A stretch of DNA of 44,241 nt from Hymenobacter sp. HSC-4F20 (GTDB lineage: Bacteria > Bacteroidota > Bacteroidia > Cytophagales > Hymenobacteraceae), in the NCBI RefSeq assembly GCF_019599275.1, contig NZ_JAHZTD010000011.1:1-44241 (forward strand). Direction: 5' to 3'. Both the position numbers and the translations under genes were made by a program. This document shows positions 7,485 to 15,984 of the stretch, piece by piece (the stretch's first letter is position 1; every line of letters starts with the position of its first letter). The notes under the pieces were generated by a model that was given only the letters and a program-made list of their open reading frames with translations, ran no database searches and had not been told where the DNA came from.

Positions 7485-7680
7485 GGGCGCGTTCCTTCAT
7501 CGAAAGAAAGTATTCTATTGATTTTCAATATATTATACTAGTAACTTAAATTTAACTATAGTATTTTTATTGCAAGTTGCGTTATAACTACAGCATATTG
7601 CCACGAAATAACTACCCTACTTTATGCTGATTTCGCATAATTAGTTAATTTATTCTTATTCACTTTATCCTCGTTAGGTT
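7485..7680. promoter_or_regulatory. AT-rich divergent control region
   Basis: About 200 bp of AT-rich DNA lies upstream of the XRE regulator and before the GC-rich plus-strand stretch. It contains an inverted repeat TTATGC/GCATAA (7622-7627 with 7635-7640) and the short palindrome ATTGA-TTT-TCAAT near 7516. These are plausible operator and promoter sequences; no exact promoter is assigned. Confidence 0.45.
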
Positions 7681-8347
7681 ATGCTACTGGCACAAGCTGG
7701 TAAGGTTGGTTTCCGCTTTCCGTCTTCCGTATCACTATCCATTATGCTATCTGGGAAGGCAGCACTCCTCCCGCAAGGAAGGCTGTTTTTGGAAGACGTT
7801 GGGGGAAACCGCAGCCACATACGGAGGGAGCAACCTGTTCGGCTTTCACGCTTCGGCCCCAGGGCCGGGCGTAGCCTGGGCAGGCTTCCCCTACGGCCTC
7901 AACTGCCCTTGCCGCTACGTGTTTTGTGGCCCTCGTCCTCTGCTCTGCTCCTTCAGGGGTAAGGCCAGTGGCACTGGGGCGGGACCGTACGCTTGCCGCG
8001 CGCACGCGTCCCGCCCACAGCGCCCGCTTACCGCTCTGCGTACACACACCGTGCAATTTTTCTGCTGCGCTGGCTCCGGCTTCGGTCGGGCCTGGCGGGC
8101 GTTTGCTGTCTCCTAAGCACGTGCACCTCCTGGTATGTTTTCCTGTTGGTTTCTGACGCCCGGACTGCGGTCCGGCACGGTTTGTTCGGCCCCGGCGCTA
8201 CGCCCCGGGCTGCTTTGCCCACCTGCCTACAAGCCCGGCGGAGGCACTTTTTTCCTGCATCTGTAGATACGGCTGCCGCCTGCGGTAGCCTCACTGGCGT
8301 GCGCTGGCGAGGCGAAGCAGGCTGGGCAGTCTTTGCCGATTCTGGCT
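7681..8347. other. GC-rich stretch rich in hairpins, no convincing gene
   Basis: Several overlapping open frames exist here but none has plausible protein composition. Inverted repeats are dense: GGGCGGGAC (7977-7985) with GTCCCGCCC (8008-8016); CCGGAC-TGCG-GTCCGG near 8160-8176; GGCTGCCGC (8271-8279) with GCGGTAGCC (8282-8290). It may be a structured leader or non-coding RNA, or decayed sequence. Confidence 0.4.
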
Positions 8348-8461
8348 ATGCTACGACATCCTTCTTGGCTAACGACCCCGCGCGTGCTGGCCTTGGTGGT
8401 GCTGGAGCTACTGGCCCTGCTGGGTCTGCTCGGCCACCACCTCTACTGCTGGCTACACTAG
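8348..8461 (+). CDS. Possible 37-aa single-span membrane peptide
   Basis: A short frame from ATG 8348 to TAG 8461 encodes MLRHPSWLTTPRV, a continuous Leu/Val/Ala-rich membrane span (about residues 14-30), and a short polar tail ending in YCWLH. The basic N-terminus and one hydrophobic helix look like a small membrane peptide. It lies 91 bp upstream of the winged-helix gene. It may be real but is too short for certainty. Confidence 0.35.
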   Translation: MLRHPSWLTTPRVLALVVLELLALLGLLGHHLYCWLH

Positions 8462-8552
8462 CCCTATCTGCCCGCCCACCGCCAAACGCGGGGCACCTCC
8501 GGGACGCCCTTGGTGTAGGCCGGCCCTACCAGTTCCTTTCTATTCCGACTTC

Positions 8553-9104
8553 ATGTATCACCCCACCGCCCGGCGCAAGCCCCGCATCAATTACTCGGCT
8601 ACCTTCCGGCGGCTGCACCAGCTGCTGCGCGACCCCTCGCCTATTGCCCCCGCCCCACGGCCTACTCACCTGGCAGCCGTGCGCGCCCAGTACGGCCCCG
8701 GCCCCAAAAAGCTCCGCTTCCCGCAGCTGAAGGGCAACGTCTGGAACACCATGAAGGAAATAGTAACCATCTTCTACGCTACCTGGCAACGGGCCCGCGG
8801 GGCCACCAACCTGGCCATTACTACCACCCGCGCCTCCTTGGCCAAGCGCTGCGGAAACCGCGACCCGAAAACGGCCTACCGCCACATTCTGACGCTGGTG
8901 GAAACGGGCTTCCTGCGGGCTAAGGTGCACATCCGGCATGGCTTGCAGCTGCTACTGAACCCCACCTTATTGGTTTTCGAGGAGGTAGAGCAGCTGCCCT
9001 CGCCGCCAGCCCAAGCGGGCGGATCAACCCAGGCCGCGGCCGTTGCCGATTCGGTGCGGCAGCTAGCCGCCACGTTTTCGCTCACCCCCGTGCAGCGTAC
9101 TTAA
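8553..9104 (+). CDS. Winged-helix DNA-binding protein
   Basis: This 183-aa protein has a basic N-terminus and a central helix-turn-helix or winged-helix region (about residues 85-130). It reads as a screen for repeated replication or regulation proteins (TTTRASLAKRCGNRDPKTAY, then ILTLVETGFLRAKVHIRHG). The wording resembles GntR or initiator-like wHTH domains, in which the second helix reads the DNA. No enzymatic domain is seen. It heads a plus-strand run that continues with the primase-like gene, so a replication or transcription role is plausible. Confidence 0.6.
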   Translation: MYHPTARRKPRINYSATFRRLHQLLRDPSPIAPAPRPTHLAAVRAQYGPGPKKLRFPQLKGNVWNTMKEIVTIFYATWQRARGATNLAITTTRASLAKRCGNRDPKTAYRHILTLVETGFLRAKVHIRHGLQLLLNPTLLVFEEVEQLPSPPAQAGGSTQAAAVADSVRQLAATFSLTPVQRT

Positions 9105-9304
9105 AAAAGCCTAAACGGGCATTTTCCCCCGCTTTATAGATAAGAACTATTTATAAATTCTATGAAGCATAGGAACGCCGCCACCCGGGCGAGTTATCCA
9201 CTTTTTTTCCACAAGAAAGGAAGCCGGCTGAAAAAAAATAGGTCCGCCGGCGGCCGCCTTGCCCACCCATAGCGGGCGGGCCAGCGGCTTCGTGCTTATC
9301 CTCT
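9105..9304. other. Intergenic region before the primase-like gene
   Basis: This is 200 bp without a gene: an AT-rich start, then GC-rich palindromes (for example AGCCGGCT near 9222). A single TTATCCACT at 9193-9201 resembles a DnaA box, but alone it carries little weight. Confidence 0.4.
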
Positions 9305-10501
9305 ATGCGTTCTTCTTCCTCCCTGGCTGCGGCCAAGCGCTTTCCCATTCTCTCCCTGCTGACCCTGCTCAACATTCCGGTGGTGAGCGTGGCAGCCGGA
9401 CAGGAGCACTACTGCCTCTCGCCCTTTCGGCAGGAGTCCACGCCTTCCTTCGTGGTGAATCCGCGCAAAAACGTCTGGATTGATTTCGGGGAAACCGATG
9501 CCGCCGGCCGCCCCGCCGGGGGCGACGTGCTGGCCCTGCTGATGCGGTATTTCCGGGTAACGCTGCCTCAGGCCCGGCTGCTGCTGCGCGAGCTGGCCGG
9601 GCAGTCCGTACCCGCGCCCACCCTCCCCCCACTGGAGCCCCAACCCGCCGGGGCGGCGTTTCAGGAAGTGAGCCTGAGCCCGCTCAGCTACGCTCCCCTG
9701 GTGCAGTACCTGCGCGAGCGGGGCATCCGCTGGGAGCTGGTACAGCGCAATCCACACGTGCTGGGGCGTCTGCAGCAGGTGTTCTACCGGCCCGTCGGCT
9801 CTGCCCGCTCCCGGCCCTACTTCGCGCTGGCCTGGCGCTCCGACGCGGGCGGATGGGAGCTGCGCAGCAAAAACTTCCAGTCCTGCCTGGGTCCCAAGGG
9901 CCTGAGCTACCTGCCGGGCCGTGAGCCAGGCTGCGCCTTATTCGAGGGCTTTTTCGACTACCTGAGCGCACTGACCCACTTCGGCTGCGTTTCTTTCCGG
10001 TGCAGCGTGCTCATCCTCAACTCCGTGAGCATGTCGGCACAGGCTTTGCCCTACCTGGAGGCGGCTCCCGTGGTATACAGCTTCCTGGATAACGACGCGG
10101 CCGGGCGCAAGACGCTGGCGTTTTTTGAGCACCACCTGCCCGGGCGCGTGCAGGCCCAGAATCATCTTTATCAAGGCTACAAGGATGTAAACGATTTCCT
10201 GACCCGCACCCCCCCCACCCGCCCGCTGCCGGCCCCGGAACCGCAGGCGCACCCGCGCCGGGCCACGGCCCGCTGGTGGCTGTGGGTAGTATTTGAGACG
10301 CCCGATCCTACCCCGCGCCACTGCACCTTCTACTCCTACTCCAACGACGCGGCGGGCTACCAGGCCCTGGTGCAGCTCTGCCAGCGCCTGCAGCCGCAGC
10401 TGCGCTACTACCGCCTCTGCGAGCGGACCCAGGGCCTCGAGTTTCGGGTGGTGGCCCGGCCGGGCAGCTTCCTTCCCGCGCTGCCCACCCACGCAAGCTA
10501 A
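9305..10501 (+). CDS. DnaG-like primase fragment type: CHC2-like plus Toprim domain
   Basis: This 398-aa protein is organised like short plasmid and mobile-element primases. The CHC2-like N-terminus (about residues 30-85) has CLSPFRQESTPSF and a GGDVLAL motif, but only one of the expected zinc ligands (Cys37) is evident. The Toprim core follows, with EGFFDYLSAL (Glu214) and FLDNDAAGR (Asp262, Asp264), then a typical GYKDVNDFL segment (291-299). The C-terminal about 95 residues (basic, Arg-rich) are unassigned. Such proteins make primers for plasmid or transferred DNA. No relaxase is present in the window, so a replicative role is more likely than conjugative. Confidence 0.85.
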   Translation: MRSSSSLAAAKRFPILSLLTLLNIPVVSVAAGQEHYCLSPFRQESTPSFVVNPRKNVWIDFGETDAAGRPAGGDVLALLMRYFRVTLPQARLLLRELAGQSVPAPTLPPLEPQPAGAAFQEVSLSPLSYAPLVQYLRERGIRWELVQRNPHVLGRLQQVFYRPVGSARSRPYFALAWRSDAGGWELRSKNFQSCLGPKGLSYLPGREPGCALFEGFFDYLSALTHFGCVSFRCSVLILNSVSMSAQALPYLEAAPVVYSFLDNDAAGRKTLAFFEHHLPGRVQAQNHLYQGYKDVNDFLTRTPPTRPLPAPEPQAHPRRATARWWLWVVFETPDPTPRHCTFYSYSNDAAGYQALVQLCQRLQPQLRYYRLCERTQGLEFRVVARPGSFLPALPTHAS

Positions 10502-10587
10502 CCCGGCCGGGCCGGAGTGAGTAGGTAGCGCCTAGGGGAGAAAATACGCCGGTGGCGGTTCGGTTTCTGTTTGCTATCCTTCCCATC

Positions 10588-10944
10588 ATGAAAGAAACGC
10601 TCCTGCTTAGCTACCTGCAAGTTCGTTTTCTCACCCAAGCCCTGCACCAGTGGTTGCAGGAGATTCGGCCGCCCCACGGCAACGCGCCCCGGCTCTCGGC
10701 ACTGCAAGCTATCAGCGCCGAGGCCGTGCTGCCCAGCCTTACCGGGCGCCTGCACCGCCAGCTGCTGCACCATCTACGCCCGGGCGAAGCCGCCGCGACC
10801 CTGCTCCCAATTCAGCTAACCTTAGCGGAAATGCTGGCCGTGTTCCGCTGCCTGCCATTGCCAGAAACCCAACCGGAACTTCACGCCGTTATGCTGCGGC
10901 TCAGTGAGCTGCTGAAAAAATATGAACCCTATGTCATCGTGTAG
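10588..10944 (+). CDS. Hypothetical protein, helical
   Basis: The ATG at 10588 gives 118 residues; a GTG at 10552 in the same frame is a weaker alternative. The protein is Leu/Gln/His-rich and predicted helical, with no membrane span, signal peptide or known motif. It follows the primase-like gene by 86 bp on the same strand. Function unknown. Confidence 0.6.
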   Translation: MKETLLLSYLQVRFLTQALHQWLQEIRPPHGNAPRLSALQAISAEAVLPSLTGRLHRQLLHHLRPGEAAATLLPIQLTLAEMLAVFRCLPLPETQPELHAVMLRLSELLKKYEPYVIV

Positions 10945-11038
10945 CCCGGCGGCAGCCTTCACTTCTTCCTCCCCCATTCGGAGCCAGCAACTGGGCCGGC
11001 TGGTTGGGGAAGCACAACGGCCGCTACCAGGGCACGGC

Positions 11039-11224
11039 TCAGGGTGTGTCGATTTCCCGCTGGGGCGGACCCAGGGCCTGAATAATCTGGGCTACCTCGT
11101 TGGCCCGTAGCAGCTTGCGCCGCCCAAACTGCAGGCCAGCTTCTTGTAGCCACCGTCGCAGCGTGTCGGGAGTGCACGAATACCAGCCCGCAATCTGGCT
11201 TTTGGTTGCCGATGTAATTCTCAT
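11039..11224 (-). CDS. Small helix-turn-helix protein
   Basis: This 61-residue protein starts at ATG 11224 (the longer open frame upstream has a poor composition). The SATKSQIAGWYSCTPDTLRRW segment, shown here only in part as TKSQIAGWYSCTPDTLRRW, reads as an HTH with a recognition helix, followed by a LLRANEVAQIIQALG segment. It resembles small one-domain DNA-binding proteins found on Bacteroidota mobile elements (comparable to DUF4248-type sequences). It is a plausible regulator, placed opposite the direction of the flanking genes. Confidence 0.6.
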   Translation of the reverse strand: MRITSATKSQIAGWYSCTPDTLRRWLQEAGLQFGRRKLLRANEVAQIIQALGPPQREIDTP

Positions 11225-11730
11225 AAGTCGATAGAAATAGAAACGATACACTAACGCTAACGCCCTGGTGGGGCAGTGGTAAAGATACGCAGGTTTGGCC
11301 TGCCCCCGCCAGTGTGCTATGTCCGCGAAACCCCGCCATACCCACGAAATAGCCGCCGTACCCCGGCGTATCCGACGCAAACCTGCTGGTGGCGGAATCA
11401 GAAGCAGAACTTGCCGGTTCTTAGCAAAGCTTCGGCGTACTATCCTATTCAGCTGGCTATCAGCTGAGCCTATATTCAACAGCCTCTATCTACAATCCAA
11501 TTACTACCTATTCGTATGTGTACTATTCTGCCCCCCGGGGCCGCCGCGCCGGCCGCCCGGTGCTCTGGCGCGGCTTGCCCCGCCCGCAACGCCGGCCGCT
11601 GCCGCCGCGCTGCCTGCTCCGGCCCGGCTGCTGCGGTGCCCGCCCTGCCCGCTGCCGTTGCGTTTCCGTCCGTATCTGGTGAGGCGGGCGCGCCGGCCCG
11701 TCCGGTCCTTACCGATGCTTCCCAGCGCGT
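11225..11730. other. Gene-free stretch upstream of the lysis-like operon
   Basis: About 500 bp without a convincing gene. The first half is divergent promoter space for the small HTH gene. The second half is very GC-rich. A 72-codon frame at 11516-11734 overlaps the PAS gene start by ATGA, which could mean translational coupling, but its Ala/Pro/Cys-rich product does not look like a protein. Confidence 0.4.
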
Positions 11731-12723
11731 ATGAGCTGGTTGCTACACGCCCTTCGCCAGCGCCTGAGAGAGTTGCAGGAACAGTTGCTCCGCCTGCTGC
11801 CGGGAGTAACGGCGCTACAGTGGCCACGCCGGCGCCTGTGGTGGCTGCTGGGCCTGAGCCTGCTGCTGTGGGCGGCCCTGGCCGGCCTTTCGCCCGCGGG
11901 GCTGGTTTGGCACGAATGGGGCTTGCTGGTGGGTACGGTGAGCATGGCGGCTGCCTGCCTGGCCTTCAACCTGCTGCTCTGGCGCATCTATCACCGCCGC
12001 GGCGATTTGCGGCCCGTGCGTACGGCGTTGGTACTGGTGGGGGTGCTGTTTTCCCTGCTGACGGCCGGGCGCATGCTGCACGTGACTACCCTGTTTACGG
12101 GAGCCTGGGCCGTGGTAGGCAGCGCCATCAGTCTGGCCACGGGCCTGGTGGCGGTGGTGGCGGTGGTGCTGGCCTTCTCGGCCGAGCAGTACGCCATGCA
12201 GCTCCCGCGCCTGGCCGACTTACAGGCCGCTACCGAGGAACTGGTGGAAGTGCGGGCCTTGCTGCAGCTGCGCGAAAACATGAGCCTGGAGGGCATGTTT
12301 ATCAGCGCCGATGCCACCATCCTGGAGGCCAATGCGGCAGCCTACAAAATCCTGCAGTACGACCAGAGCAAGCACGAACTGGTGGGCATGCGCGCCGTGC
12401 AGCTCCTCCACGACGACGACTACCACATTGCCTACCAGCACCTGCTGCGCAATGATTCCAGCCCTTACGTGGTGCGTGCCATCACTAAAACTGGAGCCGT
12501 GGTGTACCTGCAGGTGGTAGGGTCCAATTTCTGCCGCCACAACCAGGATGTAGTCCGCGTGACCAGCTTCCGCGACGTGAGCCTGGAGCGCCACTACCTC
12601 CAGCAGCTCATGCCCTACCCCGACATCAACGACAAGCTCACCCAGGAGCTGACCGAGTTACGGTCCTACTTCGCGAGTTCATCCTCTTCCCCCTCCCCAC
12701 CCCATGCTGCCGCCCCCCGCTGA
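11731..12723 (+). CDS. Membrane protein with C-terminal PAS domain
   Basis: This 330-aa protein has a basic amphipathic N-terminus and about four membrane spans (approximately residues 35-53, 62-86, 98-116 and 125-150). A short coiled coil (about 150-180) and a PAS domain (about 182-290; GMFISADATILEANAAAYKIL) follow. There is no kinase, GGDEF or HTH output domain, so signal output would have to be by protein contact or by direct effect on the membrane. It is the first gene of the plus-strand lysis-like operon and overlaps the next gene by 20 bp. A sensor at the head of a lysis cassette is unusual. Confidence 0.75.
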   Translation: MSWLLHALRQRLRELQEQLLRLLPGVTALQWPRRRLWWLLGLSLLLWAALAGLSPAGLVWHEWGLLVGTVSMAAACLAFNLLLWRIYHRRGDLRPVRTALVLVGVLFSLLTAGRMLHVTTLFTGAWAVVGSAISLATGLVAVVAVVLAFSAEQYAMQLPRLADLQAATEELVEVRALLQLRENMSLEGMFISADATILEANAAAYKILQYDQSKHELVGMRAVQLLHDDDYHIAYQHLLRNDSSPYVVRAITKTGAVVYLQVVGSNFCRHNQDVVRVTSFRDVSLERHYLQQLMPYPDINDKLTQELTELRSYFASSSSSPSPPHAAAPR

Positions 12724-13162
12724 TGCTGATGCGTACAGGCAGGTGCTTCTGGCTAGCATCCTCCCCAACGGGGAGCATGTATTCGATAAAGTATGGGAAA
12801 GCACGGCCGTCGGCGGGTTGCTGCTGCTCGTGACGGCCCTGGTATGCGCTGTGTGCTGGACCCTGTACAAAGAACTGAAGGCCGAGCGCGAAGCCCACCG
12901 CCTGGCCAGCCTCCAGAAAGATGAGCAGCTGGAAAAGCTCAACGAGCGGTTTCGCAATGAAATGGTGGCTACCCGCCAGGTGACAGAAGGCCTGATCCGG
13001 CAGCTGGAGGAGCTGCAGGCCGAAGTTAAGCACAACAACATGCGCCCCGAGTTCAATCAGGGCCTGATGCAGCTCAAGAACGGCTTGCGGGCCCTGGGCG
13101 AAGAGCACGGCCTGAAAGCCAGCCAGATGAACATGGACACGGGCCTTGTATTCGACCATTAA
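12704..13162 (+). CDS. Single-span membrane protein with long coiled coil
   Basis: This 152-aa protein has one membrane span (about residues 35-55; VGGLLLLVTALVCAVCWTLY) and then a long charged coiled coil (about 57-125). The start lies inside the end of the PAS gene (20-bp overlap), so translation is probably coupled. One span followed by a coiled coil suits a holin partner or a structural membrane protein. The family is not recognised; the holin-like role is inferred from the neighbouring hydrolase. Confidence 0.65.
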   Translation: MLPPPADADAYRQVLLASILPNGEHVFDKVWESTAVGGLLLLVTALVCAVCWTLYKELKAEREAHRLASLQKDEQLEKLNERFRNEMVATRQVTEGLIRQLEELQAEVKHNNMRPEFNQGLMQLKNGLRALGEEHGLKASQMNMDTGLVFDH

Positions 13163-13232
13163 AAGTTACTGATTATCACTTTACTACATAGCCTATTTTC
13201 CTTTTTCACTTTATTCTTTTACGCTACTTTCT

Positions 13233-13718
13233 ATGCATCCTTTTCTCTCGCAGTTTGCTGCGCAGCTGGCCCCCGCCCGGGCGCTATGGCAGCGGTTTGC
13301 CACCTGGTTTAAGCTTTTTCAGAAACGCTGGAACGACTGGCCGCTGGTAGTGGGCGCCATCGTCCTGTTCCTGGCCGTGCCCTACTGGCTGCGCCGCTAC
13401 CTCGACCCCGAGGCCCGGGCTTTCCCGGTGGACTACCTGAACGTGCTGCCCTCCGCGCTGCTGTACTTCGTCTACGCCTCGGCCGTGGCCTACACCATGT
13501 TCCGCCTGCAGTTCCCGGACCTGTTTTCCGACTTCATCCGCTGCCTGGAGAAAGACCTGCTGGACTTGCCGGAGCAGGCCGTCTACCAGCTCGATAAAGA
13601 CTACTATGACCGTAAAAACGCACAAGCATGGCGCCTGTTCAAAACCTCGCTTACTATCTTGTTCTGCTACTTCTTTGGCACCCTGCTGCTGGAAATAGCC
13701 GTGCTGGTTATCAGCTAA
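13233..13718 (+). CDS. Small integral membrane protein, holin candidate
   Basis: This 161-aa protein has about three membrane spans (approximately residues 38-56, 70-90 and 138-160). A charged middle region (about 95-135) contains an acidic/amphipathic segment. Its 3' end overlaps the CHAP hydrolase gene by 91 bp in another frame. Multi-span proteins directly before a signal-peptide hydrolase are typical holin positions, but there is no family match I can name, so this is inference. Confidence 0.6.
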   Translation: MHPFLSQFAAQLAPARALWQRFATWFKLFQKRWNDWPLVVGAIVLFLAVPYWLRRYLDPEARAFPVDYLNVLPSALLYFVYASAVAYTMFRLQFPDLFSDFIRCLEKDLLDLPEQAVYQLDKDYYDRKNAQAWRLFKTSLTILFCYFFGTLLLEIAVLVIS

Positions 13719-14257
13719 GCCCCCAGCCGGAGCGGGCAGCCGCGGGGCCAGCCCCCCAGCGCCTGCGGGCCGTGTACCTAAGCCAGGTGGGCGTGCGCGA
13801 GGCCACCGGCCGCAACGACGGAGCCCAGGTGGAGGCCTACCTGCGCGAAATTGGACTACCCCGCGGCTACCAGTGGTGCTCGGCGTTTTGCGTGTGGTGC
13901 TTCCGGCAAGCTGGCATTCCGGCTCCTCGCTACGGGCGGGCCCGCAGCTGGTTTACCACGGCCCGCCTGCTCTACCGCCAGGATGCGGAGCAGCGGCCTC
14001 CTGAGCTGGGCCACGGCAACCTGCGCCGCCGGAACGAACCGCGCCTACCCCCCCGCCCCGGCGACTTGGTAGGCTACCGCTTCAGCGGCTCGGCGGCCAT
14101 CAACCACGTGGGCTTTTTGGATAGCGACTGGGGCACCGGCCCGAGCGTAACCACGGTGGAAGGCAATACTAACCTAGCCGGCTCCCGCGCCGGCAACGGC
14201 GTATGGCGCAACATCCGCCATAAACGCATGCTTTATGCTATAGCTCGGTTCCCTTAA
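13628..14257 (+). CDS. CHAP-domain peptidoglycan hydrolase with signal peptide (endolysin-like)
   Basis: This 209-aa protein opens with a hydrophobic signal or signal-anchor (residues 6-18) and then a CHAP amidase/endopeptidase domain. QWCSAFCVWCF gives the nucleophile Cys84; NHVGFLDS supplies His160; the EGNTN loop (178-182) supplies the polar residue. CHAP enzymes cut peptide stem or amide bonds of peptidoglycan. The start codon lies inside the preceding holin-candidate gene (91-bp overlap), so the export signal is encoded in another frame of that gene. This points to a lysis cassette. Confidence 0.85.
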   Translation: MAPVQNLAYYLVLLLLWHPAAGNSRAGYQLSPQPERAAAGPAPQRLRAVYLSQVGVREATGRNDGAQVEAYLREIGLPRGYQWCSAFCVWCFRQAGIPAPRYGRARSWFTTARLLYRQDAEQRPPELGHGNLRRRNEPRLPPRPGDLVGYRFSGSAAINHVGFLDSDWGTGPSVTTVEGNTNLAGSRAGNGVWRNIRHKRMLYAIARFP

Positions 14258-14435
14258 TTCCTCCTGTATACATAAACTTGGTGGCTGCCCTGGCTGATTC
14301 CGTCAGTAATGCGGTAATAAGTATTGAAAATAATAAAAATAATTATCGAGCCTTGTAACCTTGGAAATAATATTTTAGTATTGCACTGATATATACGCAT
14401 CAGAATTAGTTATAATTATTTTTAGTAGTGCAGTT

Positions 14436-15173
14436 ATGGCTAGTAAGTCGCGAGAACAACTCTTGCAGGAAATTAGCACCGCCCTTCCCAGTGGCGGGGT
14501 ACCAGGCTTAACCACTGCCAGCGGGGTACGCTCCGTCCTGACAAGCTTGACGGATGAGTTGCTAGCCCTGCGGCAAGCACCAGGCTCGGCGGTCCAGGCG
14601 GCTAGCCTACAGCTACCCAAACCACTGCTGCAAATTCGCTATGGCGCTGCTTTCCAGCGGCAGCCGCTGGTTACGGCCAACCACCTCCGGGTCAGTTTTG
14701 CGTCGGCGCTAGGCTCTGATATTCTGAAGTCTAATCCCGAAATCTGGCTTTTCACCTATAACCAGCGGCGCAACCGCCACCGGCACAGCGTAGGCTGGGG
14801 TCACCCCTCCCACCAGGGGGGCTGGCGTGCCACAGGAGGCTTTTGGGGCGGCCGGGGCATCTGGCAAATGGATACCGAATTCTACGGTGACACCTACATG
14901 CAAACCCTGGAAACAGCTGCCCCCTACGCCGATATTTTCTTGGATGGTAACCAATGGTTCGAGCCTTCAGGTGGAAGAAGAGCCCAGGCTAAAGGCAAAA
15001 AAGGAAATAATTATCGGTTTCGGTTTGCCCTAGTAATTGATGCGCCCGCCGCGCAACCTACGCCTTCCGGAAAAATAATTAGTGAGCTAAGTGATGAAAT
15101 ATGGCTTAGCTCTTTCGTAAATAATCAAGTAATTTTCCGCCAAGGAACCTATAATAAAATGGCTATGAATTAA
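14436..15173 (+). CDS. Fibre-module protein with the shared N-terminal domain
   Basis: This 245-aa protein has residues 1-48 (SKSREQLLQEI, then SGVRSVLTSLTDELLALR) homologous to the start of both beta-helix fibre proteins on the minus strand (20006-21643 and 25901-27274). The rest is unrelated to them: about 65-245 is beta-rich with aromatic and Trp/Gly-rich segments (HPSHQGGWRATGGFWGGRG). I cannot name the second domain. The shared start suggests a common docking site. Its place between the endolysin-like and spanin-like genes is notable. It is followed at once by a hairpin. Confidence 0.7.
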   Translation: MASKSREQLLQEISTALPSGGVPGLTTASGVRSVLTSLTDELLALRQAPGSAVQAASLQLPKPLLQIRYGAAFQRQPLVTANHLRVSFASALGSDILKSNPEIWLFTYNQRRNRHRHSVGWGHPSHQGGWRATGGFWGGRGIWQMDTEFYGDTYMQTLETAAPYADIFLDGNQWFEPSGGRRAQAKGKKGNNYRFRFALVIDAPAAQPTPSGKIISELSDEIWLSSFVNNQVIFRQGTYNKMAMN

Positions 15174-15195
15174 ATCTGCATACGTAGATTTAATT
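15170..15195 (+). terminator. Hairpin after the fibre-module gene
   Basis: An 11-bp stem (ATTAAATCTGC with G-T wobble) overlaps the stop codon of the fibre-module gene, with loop ATAC. It is probably an attenuator or transcript end; no long U-run follows. Confidence 0.5.
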
Positions 15196-15639
15196 CGGGT
15201 GAAGCGCAACTTATTATCCCCCTCCAGGGGGGTAATGCTACGTGATGAACCGGCGCGCTCCGCAGCGCAAGCGGCCCACTGACTCTATTAGGCGTCAGGG
15301 GGGGGAGCCGCATGGTACTTCAAATCGTATTCGCCCGGGGTCCGGCCTCCTGCCTGGGGGCCGGATGCTGCCGGGAATTTTTCCGGCAGCCCATTTTACC
15401 TTCTTGCGCGCTATTGCGCCCATAAACGCCCGCAGGATTTCTTCTGACGGGCGTTTTTGTTGGCTCCGGTCGCAGGCAGTTGCGGGCCATGGGTATGCCT
15501 CGTTCCGGGCCACCTGTTTTTATGTTAAGCTATTCTATTATGCTATTGCTACCTCACCTTTCTGCCGGCAGGAACTTGGCTACCCGCTGGCCCCTACCCC
15601 TGCTTTCGCCCACGCCACTTGCGACTTATTCGGCTGCTT
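15174..15639. other. Gene-free stretch with a series of hairpins
   Basis: The open frames here do not look coding. Three hairpins follow each other: TCCGGCC (15341-15347) with GGCCGGA (15359-15365); GCTGCCGG (15367-15374) with CCGGCAGC (15383-15390); AAACGCCCG (15424-15432) with CGGGCGTTT (15448-15456) followed by TTTGT. The last is a good intrinsic terminator. Confidence 0.5.
15424..15460 (+). terminator. Intrinsic terminator within the operon gap
   Basis: Arms AAACGCCCG and CGGGCGTTT (15424-15432, 15448-15456) are followed by a short U-rich tail. It would stop plus-strand transcripts before the spanin-like pair and so divide the operon into two units. Confidence 0.65.
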
Positions 15640-15984
15640 ATGCCCTGGCTCGCCATCCTTAGCGCCTGGCTACGTCCGCGGCTGCTGGTGTTCCTGCTCG
15701 GGGTAGGGACCTTGCTCCTGCTGCTGCAGTTGGTTCTGGACGGGTGCCAGCGCCGCACCCAACGCCATTTGCAGCAAACCCAGCTGGCGACGCTCCGCCT
15801 CCGGGTTATCGACTCGGTGCTACGGGCCCAGGAAGGGCAGCAGCGCCGCCGTCACGACAGCCTCGAGCAGGTGCTGCGTCAGCAATTACTTCTTCAGCAA
15901 CAACGCTCCCAGGAGCTTTCCCGCCGTGAACAACAACTGGAAACGCAGTATCGCGCTGGCCGCGTGGTGCTGCCTAAGCTCTAG
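15640..15984 (+). CDS. Membrane-anchored coiled coil, inner-spanin-like
   Basis: The ATG at 15640 gives 114 residues (an in-frame TTG at 15619 is weaker). It has an N-terminal membrane span (about residues 10-32; LLVFLLGVGTLLLLLQLVL) and then a Gln/Arg-rich coiled coil to the end. This is the layout of phage i-spanins (Rz type). The next gene starts inside its 3' end in another frame, another spanin-like trait. No sequence identity to known spanins is claimed. Confidence 0.5.
   Translation: MPWLAILSAWLRPRLLVFLLGVGTLLLLLQLVLDGCQRRTQRHLQQTQLATLRLRVIDSVLRAQEGQQRRRHDSLEQVLRQQLLLQQQRSQELSRREQQLETQYRAGRVVLPKL

Noticed and set aside
7993..8730. A 245-codon plus-strand frame
   Set aside because: It has no domain or plausible composition and runs out of frame into the winged-helix gene.
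9193..9201. DnaA box-like TTATCCACT
   Set aside because: A single copy far from the iteron origin is not evidence of an origin.
11516..11734. A 72-codon frame coupled by ATGA to the PAS gene
   Set aside because: The overlap is suggestive, but the Ala/Pro/Cys-rich product looks non-coding.
11295..12455. A 386-codon plus-strand frame
   Set aside because: It overlaps the membrane-PAS gene out of frame and has Pro/Ala/Gly/Arg-rich low-complexity composition.
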